A DNA stretch of 64,000 nt, taken from NCBI RefSeq assembly GCF_023955655.1, contig NZ_JAMXHT010000006.1, positions 496,001-560,000 of the forward strand, given 5' to 3'. The translations under genes and the position numbers were made by a program. A model generated the notes under the pieces. It was not told the DNA's origin and did not search any database. It was given only the letters and a program-made list of their open reading frames with translations. Source of the DNA: Ralstonia soli (GTDB taxonomy: Bacteria > Pseudomonadota > Gammaproteobacteria > Burkholderiales > Burkholderiaceae). Position 1 is the first letter of the stretch; each line of letters opens with the position of its first letter. Positions 33,085-42,444 of the stretch are shown one piece after another.

Positions 33085-33101
33085 CTATGCGGTCTGCATA
33101 G
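33085..33101. promoter_or_regulatory. 17-bp palindrome upstream of lpxC
   Basis: CTATGC-GGTCT-GCATAG is a perfect 6+6 inverted repeat with a 5-base spacer, in an AT-rich stretch 41-57 bp before the lpxC start. It could be an operator or a leader RNA hairpin. No clear -35/-10 pair was found around it. Confidence 0.4.
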
Positions 33102-33289
33102 GTGATAACCCTAAGCATACCATTTTCACCCCCCTGCCTTCAAAACGACTTTTGTATCGGGATGTTAGGGGTGCACACACTCCGCTCAACCTTAACGCAC
33201 GCAGATTCGGCGCCAGCGTCTCATCAGCCTAGAGGCGGGGCGGGATGGTGGGCGGTACTCCGCCATTTGGGGGATTTTCTGGCGTGCCG

Positions 33290-33790
33290 TCAAAGGCTCG
33301 CCAGAATCGATTCGGCACCGCTGACGACGAATTGCCCAGGCGCTTCCACCTGTAGCGCTGTTACCACACCGTCTTTCACGACCATGGCGTAGCGCTGCGA
33401 GCGCACACCCATGCCGCGCTTGGAAAGATCCTGCTCGAGCCCGAGCTTCGTCGTGAATTCCGCGCTGCCGTCGGCCAGCATGCGGACCTTGCCGTCGCTG
33501 CCCTGCGTGCGGGCCCAGGCACCCATCACAAAGGCGTCGTTGACGGACACGCACCAGATCTCGTCGACACCCTTGGCGCGCAGGTCGTCGTAGTGCGCGA
33601 CGTAGCCGGGCACATGGCGCGCCGAGCAGGTCGGCGTGAACGCGCCTGGCAGGCCGAAAATGACGATTGTTTTGCCCTCGGCCAGATGCTGGACCGAGAA
33701 GGCGTTGGGGCCGAGCGCGCAGCCGTCCTTCTCCACTTCAAAGAACTCGTAGAGCGTCGCGTCGGGAAGCGGTTGACCAGGCTGGATCAT
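33290..33790 (-). CDS. Peroxiredoxin, Prx5/glutaredoxin-linked type
   Basis: This 166-residue thiol peroxidase reduces hydroperoxides in the cytosol. The peroxidatic Cys is C55 in PGAFTPTCS, with FSVQHLAEG and a late VEAPGQFVVSGAESIL typical of the Prx5 group. Two other Cys (C24 and one in IWCVSVND) are seen; the latter corresponds to a position often conserved in this group. It sits between ftsZ and lpxC. Confidence 0.92.
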   Translation of the reverse strand: MIQPGQPLPDATLYEFFEVEKDGCALGPNAFSVQHLAEGKTIVIFGLPGAFTPTCSARHVPGYVAHYDDLRAKGVDEIWCVSVNDAFVMGAWARTQGSDGKVRMLADGSAEFTTKLGLEQDLSKRGMGVRSQRYAMVVKDGVVTALQVEAPGQFVVSGAESILASL

Positions 33791-33822
33791 GATCGTCAGG
33801 AAGCGTGTATGTGGATATCGCG

Positions 33823-33858
33823 ATCATAGAACCTGCCGAACGACCTCGCAGCAGGTTC
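33823..33858 (-). promoter_or_regulatory. Candidate prx promoter with overlapping inverted repeat
   Basis: On the minus strand a TATGAT -10 (33823-33828) lies 32 bp before the prx start. An 8-bp inverted repeat GAACCTGC (33829-33836) / GCAGGTTC (33851-33858) fills the -10/-35 spacer region. The -35 is weak. Confidence 0.3.
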
Positions 33859-33868
33859 CGCAAAACGA

Positions 33869-33901
33869 GACCGCCCGCGTGAAGCAATCACGCGGGCGGT
33901 C
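33869..33901 (-). terminator. Strong hairpin downstream of ftsZ
   Basis: A perfect 14-bp stem (GACCGCCCGCGTGA / TCACGCGGGCGGTC) with a 5-base loop is followed on the minus strand by TCGTTTTG. It is the likely end of the dcw transcript, although it lies 280 bases beyond the ftsZ stop. Confidence 0.65.
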
Positions 33902-34181
33902 TTGGGAGACAACCACATCAGGCCGCATTGGACGCAAGGCTCGCGCGCGGCACGACGAACGGACACACCCGCCGGGCGGGGTGAACCCTTCCGGGGAGGC
34001 GGCCAGAGGCCAACCTGCCCGGCGGCAACGACTGAGTCCGGTTCATCGTGCGCTGTCGACTGGCGAGCGGCGGGCCATCACACAACGGCGGTCACGGGAG
34101 GGGAGCCGTGAACCACGCGCGGCGTGCGGTGCCGCAGGCAGCCGGACGTGCGCAGCCCTTATCGAGCCAACGCGAGCCCGA
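33902..34181. other. GC-rich gap after ftsZ without a supported gene
   Basis: Open frames here have no recognisable protein features. The sequence is very GC-rich with short self-complementary stretches such as CACCCGCC / GGCGGGGTG near 33965-33983. It would be transcribed as a long 3' end of the ftsZ mRNA if the hairpin at 33869-33901 is the terminator. Confidence 0.4.
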
Positions 34182-35384
34182 TCAGTCCGCCTGCTTGCGC
34201 AGGAATGCCGGAATGTCGTACGTGTCGACGCCCTTCTCTTGCAGCGCCGCCACGTGAGCCGATGCCGACTCACGCGAGCTGCGCCACACGGCCGGGGTGT
34301 CGAAGTTGCTGTAGTCCGGTGCAGCGGCCATCGAATGGCTGGCGCCACCGCCAAAGGCCACAGGCTGGTTGTCGGTACCGGTCTTCAGCAGCGTCATCGT
34401 CTGCTGCTGTTGTTGCTTGTTGCGGGCAGCGCGGCCCAGGCCCGTGGCCACCACGGTCACGCGCAGTGCGTCGCCCATGGCGTCGTCGTAGACCGTACCG
34501 AAGATGACGGTGGCATCTTCCGCGGCATAGCTGCGGATGGTGTTCATCACTTCCTTGGTCTCGGACAGCTTGAGCGAGCGGCTGGCCGTGATGTTGACCA
34601 GCACGCCGCGTGCGCCCGACAGATCCACGCCTTCCAGCAGCGGGCTTGCCACGGCTTGCTCGGCGGCCAGGCGTGCACGGTCGACGCCGGACACGGTGGC
34701 CGTACCCATCATCGCCTTGCCCTGTTCGCCCATCACGGTCTTCACGTCTTCAAAGTCGACGTTCACCAGACCGTCGACGTTGATGATTTCCGCGATGCCG
34801 GCCACGGCGTTGTGCAGCACGTCGTCGGCGCACTGGAAGCACTTGTCCATCTCGGCGTCGTCGCCCATGACTTCGAAGAGCTTCTCGTTGAGCACGACGA
34901 TCAGCGAATCGACGTTGCCTTCCAGGTCATTTGCGCCATGCTCGCCGACCTTCGAGCGACGTGCGCCCTCGAAGTCGAACGGCTTGGAGACCACGCCCAC
35001 GGTCAGGATGCCCATTTCCTTGGCGACCTGTGCGACCACCGGTGCGGCGCCCGTACCCGTGCCGCCGCCCATGCCGGCGGTGATGAAGACCATGTGCGCG
35101 CCGCGCAGTGCGTCGGCGATCTGCTCACGGGCTTCTTCTGCGCAGTGCTTGCCCACCTCAGGCTTGGCACCCGCGCCCAGGCCCGTGCTGCCCAGTTGCA
35201 GCACGCGCGAGGCGGTCGAGCGCTTGAGCGCCTGCGCATCGGTGTTCATGCAGATGAATTCCACGCCTTGTACGCCGCGGTTGATCATGTGCTGCACGGC
35301 GTTGCCGCCTGCACCACCGACGCCCACCACCTTGATGATGGTGCCGTCCTGCATTTCCGTTTCAATCATGTCGAAGTCCATCAT
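34182..35384 (-). CDS. ftsZ: Cell division GTPase FtsZ
   Basis: FtsZ is the tubulin homologue that forms the division ring. The 400-residue protein has the GTP-binding signature GGGTGTG (about 106-112), the synergy-loop region NVDFEDVKTVM, a flexible linker with a QQQQQ run near 330, and the conserved C-terminal peptide YDIPAFLRK that binds FtsA and ZipA/ZapD-type partners. The start may be either of two tandem ATG codons (35384 or 35381). It is the last gene of the dcw run. Confidence 0.98.
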   Translation of the reverse strand: MMDFDMIETEMQDGTIIKVVGVGGAGGNAVQHMINRGVQGVEFICMNTDAQALKRSTASRVLQLGSTGLGAGAKPEVGKHCAEEAREQIADALRGAHMVFITAGMGGGTGTGAAPVVAQVAKEMGILTVGVVSKPFDFEGARRSKVGEHGANDLEGNVDSLIVVLNEKLFEVMGDDAEMDKCFQCADDVLHNAVAGIAEIINVDGLVNVDFEDVKTVMGEQGKAMMGTATVSGVDRARLAAEQAVASPLLEGVDLSGARGVLVNITASRSLKLSETKEVMNTIRSYAAEDATVIFGTVYDDAMGDALRVTVVATGLGRAARNKQQQQQTMTLLKTGTDNQPVAFGGGASHSMAAAPDYSNFDTPAVWRSSRESASAHVAALQEKGVDTYDIPAFLRKQAD

Positions 35385-35521
35385 TGCCTCCAGAAGTGAT
35401 CAGTCCCAGACGATGCAGCCTCCCCGCCGCAACTCCTGGTTCCTGAACGAAAAACATCAAAACAAGAAACTCAACTTGCTCCCCCCAGGGAGCACATCGT
35501 CAACGTCCTGCACACGCGTGC
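35385..35521 (-). promoter_or_regulatory. ftsA-ftsZ intergenic region
   Basis: These 137 bases, the longest gap inside the dcw cluster, contain a hairpin GCTCCC-TGGG-GGGAGC on the minus strand followed by a T-rich run. The hairpin may attenuate upstream transcription, and the T-rich part may hold an ftsZ promoter. No consensus promoter is convincing. Confidence 0.35.
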
Positions 35522-36754
35522 TCAGAAGTTGCCGATGAACCATTCCTTCATGCGCGTCCAGATCTGCTTGGCGGATCCGGACTGCACAACCACCTTGCGA
35601 CCGCGCATGCGTTGCACGCGACCTTCCTGCAGCAAGCCCATCACCGTCGCGTAACGCGGGCTCTTCACCACCTCGTGCAGGTTGCCGCGGTACTCGGGCA
35701 CGCCCACACGCACGGGCTTGAGGAACATGTCTTCACCCAGTTCGACCATGCCCGGCATCATCGCGGTACCGCCAGTGAGGACCACGCCGCTACTGAGCAG
35801 TTCCTCATAACCGGATTCGCGCACCACCTGGTGCACGAGCGAGAACAGCTCTTCCACGCGCGGCTCGATCACGGCGGCCAGCGCCTGACGCGAAAGCGTG
35901 CGCGGACCGCGGTCGCCCACGCCCGGCACGTCGATCATCTCGTCCGGATCAGCCAGCACCTGCTTGGCGATGCCGTACTGAATCTTGATGTCTTCGGCGT
36001 CCGGCGTCGGCGTGCGCAGGGCCATGGCGACGTCGTTGGTGATCTGGTCGCCGGCGATGGGGATCACGGCCGTATGGCGGATCGCGCCTTCGCTGAAGAT
36101 GGCGATGTCAGTCGTGCCGCTGCCGATGTCGACCAGCACCACGCCGAGTTCCTTTTCGTCTTCGGTCAGCACGGCCAGGCTCGATGCCAGCGGCTGCAGA
36201 ATCAGGTCGTGCACTTCCAGCCCGCAGCGGCGCACGCACTTGACGATGTTCTGCGCCGCGCTCACCGCACCCGTCACGATGTGCACTTTCACCTCGAGGC
36301 GGATGCCGCTCATGCCGATCGGCTCGCGCACGTCTTCCTGGCCGTCGATGATGAATTCCTGCGTGAGGATGTGCAGGATCTGCTGATCGGTCGGAATGTT
36401 GACGGCCTTGGCGGTTTCGATCACGCGGGCCACATCGGTGGAAGTGACTTCCTTGTCCTTGATCGCCACCATGCCGCTCGAATTGAAGCTGCGGATATGG
36501 CTGCCCGCGATGCCCGTGAAGACCTCGCTGATCTTGCAGTCGGCCATCAGCTCCGCTTCTTCGAGCGCTTTCTGGATCGACTGGACGGTCGCCTCGATGT
36601 TGACGACCACGCCCTTCTTCAGCCCCTTCGATTCGGTCTGGCCCATGCCGATGACCTCGTAGGCGCCGTCAGGACGCAGCTCGGCCACCACCGCCACCAC
36701 CTTGGAGGTGCCGATATCCAGCCCGACCAGAAGATCCTTGTATTCCTTGCTCAT
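35522..36754 (-). CDS. ftsA: Cell division protein FtsA
   Basis: FtsA is the actin-like ATPase that tethers FtsZ to the membrane. The 410-residue protein has phosphate-binding motifs LLVGLDIGTSKV (N-terminus) and VLVDIGSGTTDIA (about 208), and an adenosine motif LTGGTAMMPG. The C-terminal amphipathic membrane-targeting helix is KQIWTRMKEWF. Its start overlaps the ftsQ stop by four bases. Confidence 0.97.
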   Translation of the reverse strand: MSKEYKDLLVGLDIGTSKVVAVVAELRPDGAYEVIGMGQTESKGLKKGVVVNIEATVQSIQKALEEAELMADCKISEVFTGIAGSHIRSFNSSGMVAIKDKEVTSTDVARVIETAKAVNIPTDQQILHILTQEFIIDGQEDVREPIGMSGIRLEVKVHIVTGAVSAAQNIVKCVRRCGLEVHDLILQPLASSLAVLTEDEKELGVVLVDIGSGTTDIAIFSEGAIRHTAVIPIAGDQITNDVAMALRTPTPDAEDIKIQYGIAKQVLADPDEMIDVPGVGDRGPRTLSRQALAAVIEPRVEELFSLVHQVVRESGYEELLSSGVVLTGGTAMMPGMVELGEDMFLKPVRVGVPEYRGNLHEVVKSPRYATVMGLLQEGRVQRMRGRKVVVQSGSAKQIWTRMKEWFIGNF

Positions 36755-37662
36755 CGCGTTTTCTCTGTGCTTCGCGTTGCTTTGTTGTTGGCCACCGGCT
36801 TACCCCCCAGCGTGGCTTTCGGCTTTGCAGCACTGCTGGTGCCATTCGTGGTGCTTGGCAGCTTGCCCCCCTTGGCCAGCACCGCAGCCTGCGCATCGGT
36901 CAGGAAGCGCACACCCGCCGCACGAACCGCGAACCCGTTGGGGTAACGCAGATCGGCGTATTCAATTTGACCGCCCCAGCGCTTCGTCACCTCGGGCCAC
37001 GCGCGTACAAAGCGGCGGGCACGCGCGGCCAGCGCGGTGCGGTCATCGTCATTCAGTTCGCGGCCCAGCTCGATGACCGTGCCGTTGGACAACCGCGCGC
37101 GCCAGGCGTAACGGTCGGTGAGTGTCACGCTCAGGGGCTCGGCATTCAACGGCTTGAACCACTCGGTCATGGTTTCCAGCTTGTCGACCACGTCCTGTTC
37201 GGTACCTTCGGGGCCGGCCAGCGCCACGAGATCGGTGTCGTCCTCCGCTTCCGCCAGATTGGCCACGAAGACCTCACCGTAGGTGTTGACCAACTTGCCG
37301 GAGTCGTTGCCGCCCCACGTGCCGAGCGCTTCATGTTCCTGCACTTCGACCAGCAACCCGTTGGGCCACACGCGGCGCACACTCGCACGCCGCACCCACG
37401 GCACCGACTCGAACGCGGCACGCGCATCATCCAGGTTCAGCGTGAAGAAGTTGCCGCGCAGCTTGACCAATGCGTTGGCTCGCAGGCTCGGCACATTCAC
37501 GTGACGCAGTTCGCTGCCGGCCATCGGCATCACACGCACCTGCTGCAGCTGGAACATCGGTCGCTGCATCAGCCACATCGCCCCGACGCCCAGGCCGCCG
37601 AGCGCGAGCAGTGCATACAGCGCACTCGCGATGACGTTGAGGAGACGGGTGTTGTGCCACAT
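36751..37662 (-). CDS. ftsQ: Cell division protein FtsQ
   Basis: FtsQ is a bitopic divisome protein that binds FtsB and FtsL. The 303-residue protein has one membrane segment (about 12-32), a POTRA domain (FQLQQVRVMPM to about 110, WVRRASVRRVWPNGLLVEVQEHEALG) and the beta domain. A Lys/Thr/Ala-rich tail of about 45 residues extends beyond the conserved end. It is 23 bp after ddl and overlaps ftsA. Confidence 0.93.
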   Translation of the reverse strand: MWHNTRLLNVIASALYALLALGGLGVGAMWLMQRPMFQLQQVRVMPMAGSELRHVNVPSLRANALVKLRGNFFTLNLDDARAAFESVPWVRRASVRRVWPNGLLVEVQEHEALGTWGGNDSGKLVNTYGEVFVANLAEAEDDTDLVALAGPEGTEQDVVDKLETMTEWFKPLNAEPLSVTLTDRYAWRARLSNGTVIELGRELNDDDRTALAARARRFVRAWPEVTKRWGGQIEYADLRYPNGFAVRAAGVRFLTDAQAAVLAKGGKLPSTTNGTSSAAKPKATLGGKPVANNKATRSTEKTR

Positions 37663-37685
37663 AACGTTGTGCTATCCGGTTTCGC

Positions 37686-38681
37686 TTACTCGGGTTTCCA
37701 ATCGGCGCTCGCGTGCAACTCCAGCGACGCGGACGCCGCCAGTTGCAACACGAAATCCTCGTAGCTGATGCCGGCGGCGCGCGCACCCATCGGGACCAGC
37801 GAATGGCCGGTCATGCCCGGCGACGTGTTCATCTCCAGCAGGAACGGCGAGTTGTCGGACTTGCGCAGCATGATGTCGGCGCGGCCCCAGCCACGGCAGC
37901 CCAGCCCGCGATACGCCTGCACCACCAGCGCCTGCACGCGCGCGGCCACGTCGGCGGGAATCGGTGCCGGGCACTCGTAGCGCGTGTCGTCGGTGAAGTA
38001 CTTGTGCTGGTAGTCGTAATTGGCCTGCGGCGCGACGATGCGGATGAGCGGCAGCGCGGTGGCGGTCTCACCTTCGCCGATGATCGGGCAGGTCAGCTCA
38101 TCGCCGTCGATGAACTGTTCGGCCATCACGTCGCGGTCCAGGCGCGCGGCCTTCTCGTAGGCGGCGGGCAGCTCGGCCACGTTCGTCACCTTGGTCAGGC
38201 CGATCGACGAGCCCTCGCGCGCCGGCTTGACGATCAGCGGCAGGCCCAGGCGGTCGACCACGGCCTGCCAGTCGGCATCGGCGTGCAGCATGACGAAGTC
38301 GGGGGTCGGCAGACCGTGCGTTTGCCATTGGCGCTTGGTGGCTTCCTTGTCCATCGCCAGCGCAGACGCGAGTACGCCGCTGCCGGTGTACGGAATGCCG
38401 AACTGCTCCAGCAAGCCCTGGATCGTGCCGTCTTCGCCAAAGCGGCCGTGCAGCGAGATCACCACGCGGTCGAAACCCTGCTTGGCGAGGTCGGCCACCG
38501 GCTGCAGGCCCGGATCAAACGGATGCGCATCCACGCCGCGTGAACGCAGCGCCGCCAGCACGCCATTGCCCGACAGCAGCGAGATTTCGCGCTCGGCCGA
38601 TCGGCCACCGAGCAGCACGCCAACCTTGCCGAGGGACTTCGGATCGATGGTCGGATGCGCAACGAACGGACCGGTACTCAT
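37686..38681 (-). CDS. ddl: D-alanine--D-alanine ligase
   Basis: Ddl joins two D-alanines for the peptidoglycan stem peptide. The 331-residue ATP-grasp protein has [17 protein letters not shown] at the N-terminus, [15 protein letters not shown] (about 80), the ATP-binding [18 protein letters not shown], and the metal-binding [17 protein letters not shown] near 290. The order murC-ddl-ftsQ is that of most proteobacterial dcw clusters (ddlB). Confidence 0.96.
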   Translation of the reverse strand: MSTGPFVAHPTIDPKSLGKVGVLLGGRSAEREISLLSGNGVLAALRSRGVDAHPFDPGLQPVADLAKQGFDRVVISLHGRFGEDGTIQGLLEQFGIPYTGSGVLASALAMDKEATKRQWQTHGLPTPDFVMLHADADWQAVVDRLGLPLIVKPAREGSSIGLTKVTNVAELPAAYEKAARLDRDVMAEQFIDGDELTCPIIGEGETATALPLIRIVAPQANYDYQHKYFTDDTRYECPAPIPADVAARVQALVVQAYRGLGCRGWGRADIMLRKSDNSPFLLEMNTSPGMTGHSLVPMGARAAGISYEDFVLQLAASASLELHASADWKPE

Positions 38682-40108
38682 GCTGCCGCTCCTTCCGAAC
38701 GCGCATCAGCCTGCAACGCGACGACTTGACCAGGCACTTGCCCGATCGAACCGGCACCCATGGTGATGACCACGTCGCCGTCCTGCGCCGCATTGAGAAT
38801 CGCTTGCGGCATGTCTTCAATCTGTTCCACGAATACAGGCTCGATCTTGTTGGCCACGCGCAGTGCGCGCGTGAGCGCTCGGCCGTCGGCGGCGACGATG
38901 GGCGGCTCGCCGGCGGCGTACACCTCAGCCAGCAGCAGTGCATCGACCGTGCCGAGCACCTTCACGAAATCTTCAAAGCAATCGCGCGTGCGCGTAAAGC
39001 GATGCGGCTGGAAAGCCAGCACGAGGCGGCGATCCGGGAATGCACCGCGCGCGGCGGCCAGCGTGGCGGCCATCTCGACCGGGTGATGGCCGTAGTCGTC
39101 GATGAGCGTGAAGTGGCCCTTGCCGTCAGCCGTCGGCACTTCGCCGTAGCGCTGGAAGCGCCGGCCCACCCCGTTGAACTCGGCCAGCGCCTTGACGATC
39201 GCCTCGTCCGGCACTTCCAGCTCGGTGGCGATGGCGATGGCGGCCAGCGCGTTCTGCACGTTGTGCAGGCCCGGCAGGTTCAGCGTGATCGACAGCGGCG
39301 GCTCCGCATGGCCGTTGAGCTGACGGATCACCGTAAATTCCATGCGGCCATCCACGGCGCGCGGGTTGACGGCACGAATCTGCGCGTCTTCGGCAAAGCC
39401 GTAGCGCACCACCGGCTTGGACACGAACGGCAGGATCTCGCGCACGTTCGGATCATCCACGCACAACACGGCGATGCCGTAGAACGGCAGGCGCTGCGTG
39501 AACTCGATAAAGGCCTGCTTCAGACGCGAGAAATCGTGCCCGTAGGTCTCCATGTGATCGGCATCGATGTTGGTGATGACTTCGATCACGGGGAACAGGT
39601 TGAGGAACGACGCGTCGGATTCGTCCGCCTCGGCGACGATGAAGTCGCCCGTGCCCAGCCGTGCGTTGGCGCCGGCAGAGTTCAGGCGACCACCGATCAC
39701 GAAGGTCGGGTCGAGCCCACCCTCGGCGAGTACGGAGGCGACCAGGCTGGTGGTCGTCGTCTTGCCGTGCGTGCCGGCAATGGCGATGCCCTGCTTCAGA
39801 CGCATCAGCTCGGCCAGCATCACCGCGCGCGGCACGATGGGGATGCGCTTGGCACGCGCGGCCAGCACTTCCGGGTTGTCGCCGCGCACAGCCGTGGACA
39901 CCACCACGGCGTTCGCCCCGACGATGTGCTCGGGCGCATGGCCCTGCATGATGGTCGCGCCAAGCGATGCCAGGCGCTGCGTGGTCGCGCTTTGCCCCAA
40001 GTCCGAGCCCGTTACGCGATAACCGAGGTTCAGCAGCACCTCCGCGATGCCGCTCATGCCGGCGCCGCCGATACCTACAAAATGGATGTTCTTGACGATG
40101 TGCTTCAT
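38678..40108 (-). CDS. murC: UDP-N-acetylmuramate--L-alanine ligase
   Basis: MurC adds L-alanine to UDP-MurNAc. The 476-residue protein has the N-terminal [16 protein letters not shown], the ATP-binding GTHGKTTTT (about 112-120), a central [12 protein letters not shown] and a C-terminal domain with DDYGHHPVE (about 326). It lies 9 bp after murG and overlaps ddl by four bases. Confidence 0.97.
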   Translation of the reverse strand: MKHIVKNIHFVGIGGAGMSGIAEVLLNLGYRVTGSDLGQSATTQRLASLGATIMQGHAPEHIVGANAVVVSTAVRGDNPEVLAARAKRIPIVPRAVMLAELMRLKQGIAIAGTHGKTTTTSLVASVLAEGGLDPTFVIGGRLNSAGANARLGTGDFIVAEADESDASFLNLFPVIEVITNIDADHMETYGHDFSRLKQAFIEFTQRLPFYGIAVLCVDDPNVREILPFVSKPVVRYGFAEDAQIRAVNPRAVDGRMEFTVIRQLNGHAEPPLSITLNLPGLHNVQNALAAIAIATELEVPDEAIVKALAEFNGVGRRFQRYGEVPTADGKGHFTLIDDYGHHPVEMAATLAAARGAFPDRRLVLAFQPHRFTRTRDCFEDFVKVLGTVDALLLAEVYAAGEPPIVAADGRALTRALRVANKIEPVFVEQIEDMPQAILNAAQDGDVVITMGAGSIGQVPGQVVALQADARSEGAAA

Positions 40109-40117
40109 AAATCTTCC

Positions 40118-41206
40118 CTATGCCCTTGCCACCGAAACACAAACGTCGGCGACACGCTCGGCCGCTTCGGGCCGCGCCTGCTCGCGTGCTTTAGCCGCCA
40201 TATCGGCCAATTGAGCACGCGTCAGGTGCGCGAGTGTATCCGCCAGCGATGCCGGACTCAGTTCCGGCTGGGGCACCAGCAAGGCCGCGCCGCGATCAGA
40301 GAGGAAGCGCGCGTTGGTGGTCTGGTGGTCGTCCACCGCATGCGGGAACGGCACGAACAATGCAGCGACACCCGCGGCGGCCACCTCGGAAACCGTCATG
40401 GCACCCGCGCGGCAGATCACGAGATCGGCATGCGCATAGGCAGCGGCCATGTCGTCAATGAAGGGCACGGCCTGCGCATGCGCGTCATCGATGCCGGCGG
40501 CAGCGTAGTTGGCGCGCAGCGTGTCGATCTGCTTGGCGCCCGCCTGGTGGATGACGATCGGGCGCGTGTTGGCCGGCAGCAGCGCCAGCGCCTTCGGTAC
40601 TGTGTCGTTGAGCGCCGCGGCGCCCAGGCTGCCGCCCACGACCAGCACGCGCAGCGGGCCGGTGCGCTCGGCGTAGCGCGCCTGCGGCGACGGCAGCGTT
40701 GCCAGATCGGCGCGGATCGGGTTGCCGACCCACTCGGCGCCGGACAGCGCGTTCGGAAACGCGCACAGCACGCGATCGGCCACGCGTGCGAGCACCCGAT
40801 TGGCAAGACCGGCAATCGAATTCTGTTCGTGCAGCACCAGCGGGCGGCCCAGCAGTACGCTCATCATGCCGCCCGGGAAGGTGATATAGCCGCCCATGCC
40901 CAGCACCACGTTCGGACGCACGCGACGCACGACGCCGAGGCTCTGCCAAAACGCGCGCAGCAGATTGAGCGGCAGCAGGAACTTGGTGACGAGGCCCTTG
41001 CCGCGCAGCCCACCAAACTGTACCGACTCCAGCGGGAAGCCATGCTTGGGCACCAGTTGCCCTTCCATGCCGTTCGCATTGCCCAGCCACACGACCTTCC
41101 AGCCGCGCGCGGCCAACAGCTTGGCCACCGACAGCGCGGGGAAGATGTGGCCGCCCGTACCACCGGCCATGACGAGAAGGGTGCGCGGTGACGAACCTGC
41201 CGTCAT
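40118..41206 (-). CDS. murG: UDP-GlcNAc--lipid I GlcNAc transferase
   Basis: MurG converts lipid I to lipid II on the cytosolic side of the membrane. The 362-residue GT-B protein has the donor loop [13 protein letters not shown] (13-25), [10 protein letters not shown], the second Gly-rich loop [13 protein letters not shown], and the nucleotide-binding [15 protein letters not shown]. The start overlaps the end of ftsW by four bases. Confidence 0.97.
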   Translation of the reverse strand: MTAGSSPRTLLVMAGGTGGHIFPALSVAKLLAARGWKVVWLGNANGMEGQLVPKHGFPLESVQFGGLRGKGLVTKFLLPLNLLRAFWQSLGVVRRVRPNVVLGMGGYITFPGGMMSVLLGRPLVLHEQNSIAGLANRVLARVADRVLCAFPNALSGAEWVGNPIRADLATLPSPQARYAERTGPLRVLVVGGSLGAAALNDTVPKALALLPANTRPIVIHQAGAKQIDTLRANYAAAGIDDAHAQAVPFIDDMAAAYAHADLVICRAGAMTVSEVAAAGVAALFVPFPHAVDDHQTTNARFLSDRGAALLVPQPELSPASLADTLAHLTRAQLADMAAKAREQARPEAAERVADVCVSVARA

Positions 41207-42444
41207 ACCTTGCCCCCACGCATCATGACGCGGTTTTCATAGTCGATACGCAGCAACAGCGCGACCGCCACGCAGTTCATCAAGATGCCCGAACCACCGT
41301 AGCTCACCATCGGCAGCGTCAGGCCCTTGGTCGGCAGCAGGCCGAGGTTCACGCCCATGTTGATAAACGCCTGCCAGCCGATCCAGATACCCAGACCCTT
41401 GGCAACCAGCCCAGCGAACGTGCGATCAAGCTGCAGTGCGGTACGGCCGATTTCGAACGAGCGGCGCACCATCCAGTAAAACAGCAGGATCACGATCAGC
41501 ACGCCGATGAAGCCAAGCTCCTCGCCGATCACAGCGAGGATGAAGTCGGTGTGCGCTTCCGGCAGGTAATGCAGCTTTTCGATGCTGCCGCCCAGGCCAA
41601 CGCCGGTCCACTCGCCGCGGCCGAAGGCGATGAGCGAATGCGTCAATTGGTATGCCTTGCCCTGCGCGTATTCCTCTTGCCACGGATTCAGGTAGGCAAA
41701 GATCCGCTCGCGCCGCCACGGCGACAGCAGAACCAGCAGCGAGAACGTCGACACCGCCGTCAGGACCAGCCCGCCGAACAGCTTGCCGTTCACGCCGCCC
41801 AGGAACAGGATGCCCATCGCCACGGCCGCGATCACCAGGAACGCGCCCATGTCGGGCTCCAGCAGCAGCAGCGCACCCACGAAGGCCACCGCCACGCCCA
41901 TCGGCAAAAAGCCCTTGCGCACGCTCTGCATCCAGTCCTGTTTGCGCACCGTGTAGTTGGCGGCATACAGCACCACCGCCAGCTTCATCAGCTCTGACGG
42001 CTGGAAGTTCATGACGCCCAGCGGCAGCCAGCGGCGGGCACCGTTCACGCCCTTGCCCACGTGCGGCACCAGCACCACGATCAGCAACACCAGCGCGATG
42101 ATGAACAGCTTGGGCGCGTACTTGTCCCAGAACTTGACCGGAATCTGGAACGCCACGACGGCACCCACCACGCCGATCACCAGCGAGAAGATGTGGCGAG
42201 TCAGAAAGTGGCCGTTGCTGTAATTCGCGTACTTGGGCGAATCCGGCAGCGCGATCGACGCCGAATACACCATCACCAGGCCGAGACCCAGCAGCACGAT
42301 CGCCACCCACATCAACGGCTGGTCGTACTCCATCATCTTGGAGCGCGTCGGCTTGACGCCCGAGACGGCATCGCGCAGGCCGCCCCACGCGTTGCCGATG
42401 GTCGCGCCGATGAAGCCGCTGCGCTTGATCTGGGCGTCGCTCAT
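41203..42444 (-). CDS. ftsW: Lipid II polymerase / divisome protein FtsW (SEDS family)
   Basis: FtsW is the septal peptidoglycan glycosyltransferase working with FtsI. The 413-residue protein has about ten membrane segments, a cytosolic N-terminal tail of about 45 residues, and SEDS signatures [46 protein letters not shown] and [14 protein letters not shown]. The catalytic Asp should be in LEPDMG. The start MSDAQIKRS overlaps the murD stop; an upstream ATG would extend into murD without conservation. Confidence 0.95.
   Translation of the reverse strand: MSDAQIKRSGFIGATIGNAWGGLRDAVSGVKPTRSKMMEYDQPLMWVAIVLLGLGLVMVYSASIALPDSPKYANYSNGHFLTRHIFSLVIGVVGAVVAFQIPVKFWDKYAPKLFIIALVLLIVVLVPHVGKGVNGARRWLPLGVMNFQPSELMKLAVVLYAANYTVRKQDWMQSVRKGFLPMGVAVAFVGALLLLEPDMGAFLVIAAVAMGILFLGGVNGKLFGGLVLTAVSTFSLLVLLSPWRRERIFAYLNPWQEEYAQGKAYQLTHSLIAFGRGEWTGVGLGGSIEKLHYLPEAHTDFILAVIGEELGFIGVLIVILLFYWMVRRSFEIGRTALQLDRTFAGLVAKGLGIWIGWQAFINMGVNLGLLPTKGLTLPMVSYGGSGILMNCVAVALLLRIDYENRVMMRGGKV

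Noticed and set aside
38540-41191. Long open frame antisense to murC and murG
   Set aside because: It spans conserved genes on the opposite strand, has no recognisable motif and shows antisense composition (His/Arg/Gln-rich).
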